From Batillaria attramentaria (Eukaryota > Mollusca > Gastropoda > Batillariidae): a stretch of DNA of 64,000 nucleotides. The notes under the pieces are model-generated. The model ran no database searches and was not told the origin of the DNA. It saw only the letters and a program-made list of their open reading frames with translations. A program made the translations under genes and the position numbers. Location of the stretch: assembly GCA_018292915.2 (NCBI GenBank), contig JACVVK020000039.1, positions 732,001 through 796,000 on the forward strand. The letters are read 5' to 3'. Positions 1-8,850 of this stretch are shown one piece after another; position 1 is the stretch's first letter; every line of letters begins with the position of its first letter.

Positions 1-238
1 CTTCCCTACGAAAACAGCAACTTTACTCACCTCTAAAGGTACAATTTGTGTGTTTTCTCCCGTCACCATTTTTCAGGACGGACTTCTCTGTTACGTAATT
101 ATGTTACTATATTAATTAAACCCATTGGCGAAATTTTTTCTCTCTCAGATGGATCGAAAGTGCACATCTTCTAACAGCTAGTATGGCTGCTTGCGATCTC
201 GCCCATTCTCGCTTGCAATACGATAACGAGACTTAGAT
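1..238. other. 5' flank of RPL10A
   Basis: Upstream flank. It is AT-rich around 90-125, with no TATA box at a useful distance from the inferred start and no coding sequence seen. Confidence 0.4.
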
Positions 239-246
239 CCTTTTCC
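239..246 (+). promoter_or_regulatory. 5' TOP-like transcription start of RPL10A
   Basis: A C-initiated pyrimidine run (CCTTTTCC), followed by a second run at 249-256, lies about 30 bases before the RPL10A start codon. Ribosomal protein mRNAs of animals characteristically begin with such a terminal oligopyrimidine tract, which couples their translation to TOR signalling. The exact start is inferred from position and composition. Confidence 0.55.
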
Positions 247-275
247 GGTCTTTCCCAGCGTGACGAGGAGCCAAG

Positions 276-3200
276 ATGAGGTATGTTGAAAAGGGTTTCA
301 TAAAAATCTGTTGCAATCGTGGACTTTTCTGTGTTTTAACGGCAAAACATAGTCTCATGTTGATTAATCTGAACTATTTTCTCATGATCGGCAATATATT
401 TATGCGGTTTCTAGGCGATTGATGTGAAAATAAGAAAATTGTACTTCTTGTCTGCAATGTGCTCTCGTAATATGGACAGACTCTTGCGTCCATACGTCAT
501 TGCTTTTGAGCTTAGTCCCTGAAGGGGTTGATTGTATTTTGCAGCAAGCTCAACAGAGACGGTTTGCGGGAGTCGATCGACGCGGTCCTCAAACATTCTA
601 CGGACAAGAAAAGGAAGTTTACGGAGTCCGTCGAACTTCAGATCTCTCTGAAGAACTATGATCCCCAGAAGGACAAGCGTTTTGCTGGCACCGTCAAGTA
701 ATTCTCAGGACAAATGATAGTTATTGCCCAGGAAGAAATGCACCAGACTAAGAAATTTAGATCATGACATTTTTGACAGCCTTTTGAGGGTAGTTAAAAT
801 TTTGACAAGTTGCAAAAAGTTGAAACGGCATCAGTGAAACGGTGTAATTTACTCGCAATGTCTAAAGAATGATGATGATTTATATCAGTCTAGTGCATTC
901 TTCTGAGGGAAGTTGGTGTACGCACCAACGGGACCCCCACCCAGGGTCTGTAAACATGTGGGTAGGTCCGATGGGGGTAACCCTGAGGACCGAAAATGTC
1001 TAAATCTTCATTGTTCTTGAAGCAGCAACAGCCGTGAGTGACAGACCATATGTACTTGGCTTGTCTTTGTCATGATACATGTGTAGAGTGATTCGTTTGT
1101 AAATGTCATTGCTGTGTACAGGGTCCATACAGGTCATGGAATCCTGGAAAAGTCATGGAATTTGGAAATAGCTTTTCCAGGCCTGGAAAGTCATGAAATT
1201 ATCTCAGGAGTCATGAAAAGTCACGGAATTTCGGAATTTTATGGTAGCCAATTTGCGCCCAACAGTCAAACGGTCAGCTTGATTACTCACTGGACTGATT
1301 GCCAAAAATACCAACAAACTGCCTTCCCATAAGGCTAATGACTAACTCTGAACATTGGTCTTGCTGACTATGATAACTTGGATAAGCTCATAATTTCTAC
1401 CCTCGCGTGTGTCCGTGTGAAAGAAGTCGAGGAAGGTGTCATGGAAAACAGGAGAGTTGGCCTCGAAAAGTCATGAATTTTAGAGACAGTGAACCTGTAT
1501 GGACCCTGTGTGTAAGCAGGCAGTGTTTGATAATAGCATAGATTCAGTCATTGCAGGGGTGGCAAATAATGGGTAACTCTAGTGGCTGAATGAGCCTGTT
1601 ACAGTGTTAGCAAACAACAAGGAGAAGGAGATCGAAAATACAATAAAGCAGCCTCTAAACTCGTGAAAACAAAAATCCCATACCATATCTTTTATAATAG
1701 GTTAATACAAATAATTTTTAAGGTTTAAAAGAGTGCTCATTCAGACAAGTGACCTTTTTTTTCTTTCGTTTCATGTTCATCACCTTTAACTAGTTTGGGA
1801 GTCGGTTTTCTCTGTGGATTTTTGTTTTGTTTTTATCTGAAGATTGATGGCAGCAGTATAGCACTTGCCAGTGGTGTGTCTAGTTACAGTGGTCCTAGAC
1901 ACATCCGTCATTTCTACCTTAAACTTTGCTGAAGGTTAGTTTGTAACTATACGTTGACCTGTTCCAGGCTTCGCCACACACCCAAGCCTAAGATGAAGGT
2001 GTGCATTCTGGGAGATCAGGTGCACTGTGACCAGGCCAAGGCTAATGACATTCCTCACATGAGCGCCGATGACCTGAAGAAGCTCAACAAGGACAAGAAA
2101 CTTGTGAAGAAGCTCGGTAAGGCCACTTGCTATTATTATAGGACATCTTTTCTACTAGCACTGGTGGTACGTTTCATGAGAACTTCAAGAATACATATCG
2201 AGGCTGTTAAGAAATTTTAGCACATTGCTTGTGCAGTGTACTAAATTCACTATATTTGCACTATTCTCATACTTCAGTTTAAGGTCAGACGCGGCACGAG
2301 AAAAACGCCCAAAATTGTGTTGGAGGGGTCCCATGGTCGAATATGGGGTTACAGCAAATTTGCACTCTTTGACCACTTATCTTTCAGGTTCCAAGCCATT
2401 TTTGTCTGAAAACATGTGATTTGGTGTTGAATAAAGCCATTTTCTACAGTACTGTTGCTCGAATGTCAGTCTAAGTTCGCAAACGATCTCAGAAAACGCG
2501 AATGTTTGGGTCTTGGTTACGCGCATTTCGATCGCGCTAAGGCAGCCATGTTGTATATGGTTGGAATCGGCGTTCTCTCCCCTACTTCACTGTATGAATG
2601 GAATACTTGACCTACAAACGGGTCCGCCACAAATCGGGTCTTTCCGGAGCATACATTTTCGCGGAGAGCCACGAGGATTTCCATATATGGTAGTTCACGT
2701 GACCAGATTTGAATCCGGAGGCAAACGATGCATTCCGATTGGCTGAAAACGGTCACATGCCATAGCACTCGACAGCTTCCTGTTATGCCATCATGGCCGC
2801 AAGTTCGAGAGTTTTCACAACAATTGACGAGAACATGGGCGATTCTGGCGACGTTTCATCCGATTTGAAGGCAAAAAGAACTCCTCTGGGTGGGGGAAAA
2901 CTTTCTAGAAAGCGGCAGGCCCGTAATGCAGCCAGATCACGGTGGAATCGGAATGTAAACAGCGCGGGGTCCGACCGCATCGACCACGTGGGTCCAGCGA
3001 AAGCCACAAACACGATCACTTCCAGCGGTTGTGCCGACTCCGACTCGACTCAGCTTTTGGCCGGACAACAAAACCAACAAAATGCACCATCGTCAACTTC
3101 GAAACGCAAGATCGACCTCCTAAAGGACCAGATAAGGCCATCTGATATCATCGAGGACGGTGAAACGAAACAGCGTTGTTTCATCGAGGTACAGATTTTG

Positions 3201-6200
3201 AACGAGTTGTTTGGTGTGGTAGCGTGTGCGGAGTGCGGTGCTGTGGGGAATTTCGATGTTTGTTTCGGAGAAAAAAAAGGATACGCCAGGCAGATTAAAG
3301 TGAGGTGTTTGTCCTGCCCATTCACTGCAAAGAAATTTTCCTGTTCACGTGTAGGTGGGACTGATGATGTCAAAGTTGCATTCGAAGTCAACGACGCCAT
3401 GGTTGTGTGCTTCAATGAACTAGGGCTTGGACATGCTGCCATGTCAAAGTTTTCTGCCCTCATGAACATTCCTGCCATGCATCACAAAACTTATCACAGG
3501 ACCGCAAAGAAAGTTGGCAGTGCACATGTTGAGGTGAGTGAGACTGTGTTAGGTGCATCAGCAGATGCAGTGCGCGAAGTGTATGCTGAGCTTGATTCAG
3601 ACAGTGATGATGATGATGATGACATTGATGATGAGAGTAATGGTGATGCTGCACCACTTGATGTGATGGTATCATTTGATGGTACATGGCACAAAAGAGG
3701 CTTCACCTCCAATTATGGAGTTGGCATTGTCATTGACGTTATGACAGGCTTGGTGCTTGATTACGAGGTTTTGTCGAAGTACTGCCACAGCTGTGCAATC
3801 AACGAAAGCTCAGACATGACCGACGCACAGAGGCGCGAGTGGTGGCAACAGCATGAGCCTGACTGCCAGAAGAACTATGAGGGATCGTCGAAAGCTATGG
3901 AAAAAGAGGCAGCTCTGAGAATTTGGCGACGGTCCCTGGACAAACACATGAGATACACCAGCATGTTGTCTGATGGTGATTCCGTGGCACACAAGGCTGT
4001 CAACGATGAAGATGTGTACGGCGGGATTCAAATAAAAAAACTAGAATGTGTTAATCACTGTGACAAGAGGATGGGAACTGCCCTTAGGAAAAAAGCAAAA
4101 GAGGGGAAGCGTCGAGGTGCCCTCACTGCCCGCACGTGCACTGTCTTGCAATCCTACTACCGCAAAGCTATACTGAAAAATCTCGGAAATGCAGAGGAAA
4201 TGAGGAAAGCCATCTGGGCATCACTGCTGCACTGCATGTCTACGGATGACCAGCCACATCACCTTCGATGCCCAGATGGTCCGGACTCGTGGTGCTTCTA
4301 CAACAGAGCAATCGCTGCAGGGGAGCAACCGCCAAGTCACGCAGACAATATTCGGACCCCCATTTCATATGAAGTTGCCCGCGCCATCCGCCCCATCTAT
4401 GAACGCATGTCTGATCCGAATCTATTGAAAAAAATGCAGCATGGTAGGACCCAGAATGCCAATGAGGCTGTGAATGGCACCATTTGGGCAAGATGTCCCA
4501 AAACAGTCTTTGTGGGGGCGCGGCGTGTCAACGCAGCTGTTGCATCAGCAGTCAGCCACTTCAACCAAGGCACAGCTCATCTGTCGCAGGTGATGAAGCA
4601 TCTTGATGCAGCTCCTTCTATCATCCTGCAGGCCTTCCAAGATGAGAAGGACAGAAAAAGGTGCAAACAAGCACAACGTGAAGCCCAGCCAGAGACAAAG
4701 AGGCAGAGAAAACAAAAAGGCCAGTCCAAAAAGACGACGCGATGTGAGCAGGAGGGTGCTGAAGGGGAAACCTATGGTGCTGGCATGCTGGGAGTGGCTG
4801 ACCTTGATGCTGAACGGTAGTGAATAAATGTGAGCTGATAATAACTCTTTCAGTTCAAGATACTTGCAGTTACACAAGTGTGAATACTAAAAACTCGTTT
4901 TTCTCAAATTGTCAGTTTTTGCGTGCGTTGCCTGTACGTCAAGGCAAATATCTCAAGTTTGGTTAGTGCTACATAACTGAAAATTTGCACAGTGCATCTT
5001 TATTGTATTAGGTTTGTGATGACGCATCTGTTAGTTGCTGTCAGCATTATGTTAGAAATAAATGGCAGCTGCATACATCATGTTCACGTGTCAACCCCAT
5101 TATATTTGAAAGACCCGACTTTGACTGTCAGTATCTCCAGTGTTCCACAAGATATTGTAATTACTATGCGTCATCAATCACACCACTGTCCAAACTTCAC
5201 AAAACAGCAACCAGAAAGTCTCTATGATGTGTGGTGGGTTAGTAATGCATTTTTGAAATTTGTACCCATTTTGATTTAAAAAATGTCGATCAAAGTCTAT
5301 ATACGCGTTACAGATCAAAGCAAGTGGTATGAATGGCTTTCTTGTATCATATTTTATCATATTATGAAGTAAAAACTTGACAGAATTCCAACACAATTTT
5401 GGTCATTTTTTTGTGTAGCAGTCTGACCTTAAAGAGAATGGTGTGGAAATGACCCGAATTATACAAAACAACAGGACATGACCTGCATACAAAGAATAGT
5501 AGGATATCTGCCAGTCTGTGCAATTTTTGGCTTTGGTGCTGGGCAGTTTTTGAAGTTTGACGCAGATGTGGGACTCGACCTCTTCTGTTGGCATTGTGGG
5601 GAGGGTGGACTCCACACAGTGGACAACCTGTGATGAGTGCATGTATTATCATACATTTGCTGCTGAATACATGAACAAAGCTCTAGAATTACCCTGAGGT
5701 TGTCCATCACAAATAACTAAATCGGTGATGGCAAACATGGTTGTGCGTGTGCCACTCAGGCGTTTCAGAATACCAGGACTGTATCATAAATTTTTGTTGG
5801 TTTGTGTGCAGCCAAGAAGTATGATGCTTTCCTGGCGTCTGAGTCCCTGATCAAGACGATCCCTCGTCTCCTGGGCCCAGGTCTGGCCAAGGCCGGCAAG
5901 TTCCCTTCCCCCATCGGCCACAACGAAGCCATTGTTGGCAAAGTTGATGACGTGCGTGCAACCATCAAGTTCCAGATGAAGAAGGTATGTCAGCTGCCCT
6001 GTCCAGGGCTTTTTTCTGTTCTGAGCAAATAGGAACGATAATATGTTCAGTTGCATTTAGTGCGGTTGGAATAGATGTAAAGCTGAGATCTAATCTTTTT
6101 CACAGCATTAATCAGTTGCATTCTTTTTAAAAATAAAATTAGAAAAAAAAGGCAACCTGTGATGAACCAAAAATTTGGCATGTATTATCTAGAGTTCTCC

Positions 6201-6509
6201 TGTGCAGACTTTATTGTAGACTGAGGTTGCCTCAAGTGTGATGCATTCAAAACTTAACTTTCAAACATGGTTGCTGAAGATAGTCATCAGGCCAGTGTCA
6301 GAAATACAGTGAAGTTCAATGGTGCTTGTTGTTTGCAGGTTCTGTGTATCTCAACATGTGTGGGACACGTGAACATGACAGCTGACGAGCTGTACTCCAA
6401 CATCACCATGTCCATCAACTTCCTGGTGTCGCTTCTCAAGAAAAACTGGCAGAACGTGCGTGCACTCTACATCAAGAGCACCATGGGACCTGTTCAGAGA
6501 ATCTTCTAA
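276..6509 (+). CDS. RPL10A: 60S ribosomal protein L10a (uL1)
   Basis: Five coding exons: 276-280, 545-697, 1968-2116, 5812-5984 and 6339-6509. All junctions are GT-AG and phases are consistent, giving 216 aa; the human protein has 217. uL1 forms the L1 stalk of the large ribosomal subunit and helps release E-site tRNA. Diagnostic stretches are [15 protein letters not shown] in exon 2, [13 protein letters not shown] in exon 3, [13 protein letters not shown] and [12 protein letters not shown] in exon 4, and [20 protein letters not shown] in exon 5. The first exon codes only ATGAG, a pattern common in ribosomal protein genes where transcription starts just upstream. Intron 3 (2117-5811) is enlarged by a transposon. 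Introns 3 and 4 each contain a box C/D snoRNA, so splicing should also release snoRNA precursors. No frameshift or premature stop is seen. Confidence 0.97.
1119..1508. mobile_element. hAT-like MITE in RPL10A intron 2
   Basis: The 390-bp segment is bounded by perfect 16-bp terminal inverted repeats, CAGGGTCCATACAGGT at 1119-1134 and its reverse complement at 1493-1508. The flanks share tgtgta at 1113-1118 and 1509-1514, which may be a degenerate target duplication. The interior repeats short TCATGGAA/TCATGAAA motifs and has no transposase. CAGGG...CCCTG ends are typical of non-autonomous hAT elements; the family assignment is inference. Confidence 0.8.
2793..4820 (+). CDS. Mutator-like/Kolobok-type DDE transposase
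   Basis: Intronless 675-aa ORF inside the TTAA element. It would cut and insert DNA at the element ends in the nucleus. Visible features: a basic N-terminal region (about 27-55), a CxxC...CxxC zinc-ribbon-like module (C145, C148, C172, C175), an acidic Asp-rich stretch (268-281), then the catalytic core. Likely DDE residues are D296 in [12 protein letters not shown]394 in LSDGD and E558 in QNANEAVNG. The linker holds conserved Cys/His pairs (C331, C334, C419, H422) and an insertion rich in aromatic residues. The C-terminus (about 620-655) is strongly basic, probably nuclear-targeting. The start at 2793 is the first ATG of the long frame. No stop, frameshift or missing catalytic residue is seen. 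Same orientation as the host gene. Family call is from recognised motifs, not a search. Confidence 0.9.
   Translation: MAASSRVFTTIDENMGDSGDVSSDLKAKRTPLGGGKLSRKRQARNAARSRWNRNVNSAGSDRIDHVGPAKATNTITSSGCADSDSTQLLAGQQNQQNAPSSTSKRKIDLLKDQIRPSDIIEDGETKQRCFIEVQILNELFGVVACAECGAVGNFDVCFGEKKGYARQIKVRCLSCPFTAKKFSCSRVGGTDDVKVAFEVNDAMVVCFNELGLGHAAMSKFSALMNIPAMHHKTYHRTAKKVGSAHVEVSETVLGASADAVREVYAELDSDSDDDDDDIDDESNGDAAPLDVMVSFDGTWHKRGFTSNYGVGIVIDVMTGLVLDYEVLSKYCHSCAINESSDMTDAQRREWWQQHEPDCQKNYEGSSKAMEKEAALRIWRRSLDKHMRYTSMLSDGDSVAHKAVNDEDVYGGIQIKKLECVNHCDKRMGTALRKKAKEGKRRGALTARTCTVLQSYYRKAILKNLGNAEEMRKAIWASLLHCMSTDDQPHHLRCPDGPDSWCFYNRAIAAGEQPPSHADNIRTPISYEVARAIRPIYERMSDPNLLKKMQHGRTQNANEAVNGTIWARCPKTVFVGARRVNAAVASAVSHFNQGTAHLSQVMKHLDAAPSIILQAFQDEKDRKRCKQAQREAQPETKRQRKQKGQSKKTTRCEQEGAEGETYGAGMLGVADLDAER
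4823..4828 (+). promoter_or_regulatory. Poly(A) signal of the transposase gene
   Basis: AATAAA begins two bases after the TAG stop of the transposase. In sense orientation inside RPL10A intron 3, it could also cause premature polyadenylation of the host pre-mRNA. Confidence 0.6.
5621..5705 (+). ncRNA. SNORD45-like: Box C/D snoRNA, SNORD45-like (RPL10A intron 3)
   Basis: An 85-nt RNA with a perfect 8-bp terminal stem (GGACAACC 5621-5628 with GGTTGTCC 5698-5705). Box C is GTGATGA (5630-5636), box D is CTGA (5694-5697), and a C'-like ATGAACA lies at 5671-5677. The 15 nt directly before box D, AGCTCTAGAATTACC, are complementary to GGUAAUUCUAGAGCU, a near-universal 18S rRNA segment. By the D+5 rule the target is the second A of GGUAA, which corresponds to human 18S Am159, a SNORD45 target as I recall it. 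A second guide GCATGTATTA (5639-5648) matches the adjacent 18S UAAUACAUGC. The snoRNA ends 106 nt before the 3' splice site, a usual intronic position. Confidence 0.9.
6150..6232 (+). ncRNA. SNORD45-like: Box C/D snoRNA, SNORD45-related paralogue (RPL10A intron 4)
   Basis: The terminal stem is a perfect 8 bp (AGGCAACC 6150-6157 with GGTTGCCT 6225-6232). Box C is GTGATGA (6159-6165) and box D is CTGA (6221-6224). GGCATGTATTA (6177-6187) is complementary to the 18S segment UAAUACAUGCC. With a degenerate D' box at TCTAG, the fifth position would fall on the U equivalent to human Um172. The guide next to box D differs from the intron-3 copy, and I do not recognise its target. Shared sequence around box C, the guide and the stem indicates a duplicate of the intron-3 snoRNA. 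It lies 107 nt before the 3' splice site. Confidence 0.85.
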
Positions 6510-6584
6510 GGGGAAACACTGGACAATTCAAACAAAGAAAAAAACTGTGCTGGGCATTTAGTATGTGTGCTTGTACAAAGCATA

Positions 6585-6590
6585 AATAAA
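6585..6590 (+). promoter_or_regulatory. Poly(A) signal of RPL10A
   Basis: Canonical AATAAA 76 bases after the RPL10A stop codon, giving the short 3' UTR typical of ribosomal protein genes. Confidence 0.85.
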
Positions 6591-6924
6591 ACTGATGCTG
6601 TGAATTATGTGTTTGACTTGTCATGAGTGGTTCAGTGGCAGAGAGTGATCAGGCGAAGCTTCACAAAATAAGACTTTTAGTTTACTTCAACAAAGCATTC
6701 CATCCACAATCGCTCTTGGTAAGCTGCCAGTTTTCATTGACACCAAAATAACAAGGAGGAACGGCCCCGTCCTACAAAGTTGTTTCTCCAAACTTCATTT
6801 TATTTTGTCTGTTTTGTTGTTATTGTTGCTGGTTCTCCCCTGTCCCAAGTTCTACCGATGACGCTAGATCCTCTACGACCTCGACCGATTAGCCACGTGA
6901 CTGGGGGTGGGGGAAAAAGGGAGA

Positions 6925-7106
6925 GGGTGGGTAGGTGGGTGTTTAGGAGTTTAACGCCCTTTTCCACCACCACATAATTGTGATATCAAAGACGGGGCAA
7001 CGAGAAAAAGGCCAGCACAAATATTTGGCCCCAGCGGCCGGGATTCGAACTCTCGGCCCAAGCATTGAAAGTCCAACGCGCTACCATTCGGCCACCCTGG
7101 CTCCCC
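6925..7106 (-). mobile_element. tRNA-derived SINE, family A
   Basis: Read on the minus strand it has a tRNA-like head with box A (TGGCCGAATGG) and box B (AGTTCGAATCC). The body passes through CCAAATATTTGTGCTGGC and ends GGAAAAGGGCGTTAAACTCC plus a CACCCACC tail. The same consensus recurs at 17395-17545, 39283-39445, 59327-59502, 60085-60262 and 60361-60529. Confidence 0.85.
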
Positions 7107-7135
7107 AGAGAGAGAGAGAGAGACGTCAGTTCTGT

Positions 7136-7532
7136 GAACTAAACATTTGACGTCAGCCTCAGGCAGGTCGTCATACAGAGAGAGAGAGATGACGTCAATT
7201 CCGTGAACTAAACTTTTGGCGTCAGCCTCTAGCACTGAGATCGTCTGAGGATGCTTGTTTATGTCCTGTGATTTCCCTATTGGCTTTGTGGCTTCTCCGA
7301 CTGAATTATTTTTCACATGAAATCTGGAAGATGTAGAGGGCTGATGAAATGTCGGAAGCAGTGACGATACTTGCAGATTTTGTCTGTGAACCAAACATTT
7401 GACGTCAGCCTCACGCTGCTCGTCTGACAGATGATACTTCTTCATATCTTGTGATTTCCTTGTTGCTTTTGTGACTTTCGGGACTGAATTAATTTTGACA
7501 TAAAATCTGGAAGATCTAGAGAGCTGATGAAA
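7136..7532. repeat. Diverged tandem duplications in the intergenic region
   Basis: A motif GAACTAAACATTTGACGTCA recurs in variants at about 7136, 7204 and 7388. A unit of about 110 bp ending CTGGAAGATgTAGAGgGCTGATGAAA recurs at about 7238-7350 and 7422-7532. On the minus strand this yields an open frame with repeated EADVKCLVHR-like segments that lacks an ATG start and runs into the SINE. I treat it as non-coding repeat DNA. Confidence 0.6.
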
Positions 7533-8277
7533 CTTGGACTTAAAGTGCCTTGGATTGTACTTACGAAATTGCAAAATTGGAACTTTTTTGACCGGCGCTT
7601 CTCGCAGAAACGTGAAAAAATGTGTTTATCTAAAAGCTCTGTTATTCTTAATACTAAAGCTATAATAGTGCAGTAGTTCCTGTCATATGTGCAGTTGTCA
7701 CAAGTGACAAAAATACCGGAATGATGAGTAATTTGAAGGAGTCTTTTCATATACATTTGGCCTTATATGCAAACCACCCCTACCTCGGAAATATTTTTCT
7801 TACACAAAACCTGTCAGAGCTACAGAGCTGTGCTACGAAAACAGGCAGTATAATTGGATGACCTTCCCAATTTCAGAAAATGAAGCCATTTGAACTTTTT
7901 TTCGGAAAAAATTCGTAACATGACCGATTTTTTAAAATCGGCGATAACTGTTCTCAAAATGCGGCAGGATAAAAATCGTGAAAGGTAGCTCTGGAGAATA
8001 TGACTGCCCATTTTATCTCAAAGTAAAAAGCCATCCGGTGAGGTGGTTTAGCAGATAGCCATCATTACATCCGTCCACACACACACACACACACACGTCT
8101 CACAACTCCCGCCAAAAAGAACGCAGCAGCATAGTGTGCACGTAAGGTGTCTATGACGCAGATTTCGTTACGTCACTGTGTGCGTGAAAGTAAGTATTGT
8201 GTGGAAAAACGTCACAGTCTTGTTTTGTATCACTGAAACTTGCTGCTGCGCGTAGCAAAAATCTGCCCCGTCTCATA

Positions 8278-8305
8278 AAGTTGTTTCTCTATAGAGAAAC
8301 AACTT
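8278..8305. repeat. Perfect 28-bp palindrome
   Basis: AAGTTGTTTCTCTA is followed immediately by its exact reverse complement with no spacer. Half of it is also found at about 6777-6788. Confidence 0.9.
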
Positions 8306-8850
8306 AAAAAGCACACCCAGTCTCATTCAATGACATGATCAGCAGTGCACCCCAATGACACCACACAAAAACAGTAATTGTGGTAAGGCTTACCTAACAT
8401 GGCCACTGTCATGAGACAGGGTACTATAAACTGGTTTTGAAAGAATTGCTAAGGAGGATGTACATGACTGGTGAAAGAAAACTTGCATGCATCCAAGGAA
8501 ATGGCATGACAAAATGCTGACATTAACAGAATTATCTGCCCCTACTACCTGAATCGCAAGAACAGTAAAATGCTGGTGAGGATGACTTGGCACAGGAGAA
8601 TGCTGGATCTTGCAGAATCTTCAAAGTTGTACACTTCTTTAAAACAAAGGCAAGGCCCACCTTTCTACATTTTGAAATGAGATTGGTTGTGTCCAATTCA
8701 GTCATAAGTAGGCCACAGCAGTGTTTCCTGGTAAATGGACGCTCTCACTTCATTTCTAACTGAGGCCAAGGTCACAGATTCAGTTCATATAAGCTGGCTG
8801 TAAAGCATATATACATTTTTCAGTCTCAAATGTCCCAAGTTTAAGTATGT

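Larger units (their letters stand above)
2283..5428 (+). mobile_element. Autonomous-looking TTAA-target DNA transposon (Kolobok/Mutator-like)
   Basis: A complete 3,146-bp element sits in RPL10A intron 3. Target duplications TTAA lie at 2279-2282 and 5429-5432. The terminal inverted repeats are 42 bp (2283-2324 and 5387-5428): the outer 8 bases GGTCAGAC and the inner 16 bases CCAAAATTGTGTTGGA match perfectly, with a diverged 16-base middle of equal length. A single long ORF (2793-4820) encodes the transposase, with a poly(A) signal just after it. TTAA duplication with a Mutator-like DDE transposase fits the Kolobok superfamily. PiggyBac also uses TTAA, but the protein does not look like its transposase. 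The intact ORF, ends and duplication suggest recent insertion. Confidence 0.9.
6591..8850. other. Intergenic, repeat-rich, between RPL10A and the ankyrin gene
   Basis: No gene is supported. The interval holds a SINE, diverged tandem duplications, a short (CA)n at about 8079-8097 and a direct repeat: CCCCGTC..A.AAAGTTGTTTCTC appears at about 6764-6788 and 8264-8290. These direct copies, 1.5 kb apart, may bound a composite repeat. 8306-8850 is the 3' flank of the ankyrin gene on the minus strand; I found no clear poly(A) signal there. Confidence 0.5.

Noticed and set aside
870..925. Box C/D-like motif pair (ATGATGA and CTGA) in RPL10A intron 2
   Set aside because: No terminal stem, spacing too short and no rRNA-complementary guide, unlike the two accepted snoRNAs.
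1114..1332. 72-codon frame at the start of the MITE
   Set aside because: Lies across the MITE end and interior; no protein similarity recognised.
1875..1903. TGTGTCTAG/CTAGACACA hairpin before RPL10A exon 3
   Set aside because: A single 9-bp stem; no H or ACA box in the right places for an H/ACA snoRNA.
6951..7574. 207-codon minus-strand frame with repeated EADVKCLVHR segments
   Set aside because: It begins at TTG, not ATG, runs through diverged repeats and into a SINE; no recognised domain.
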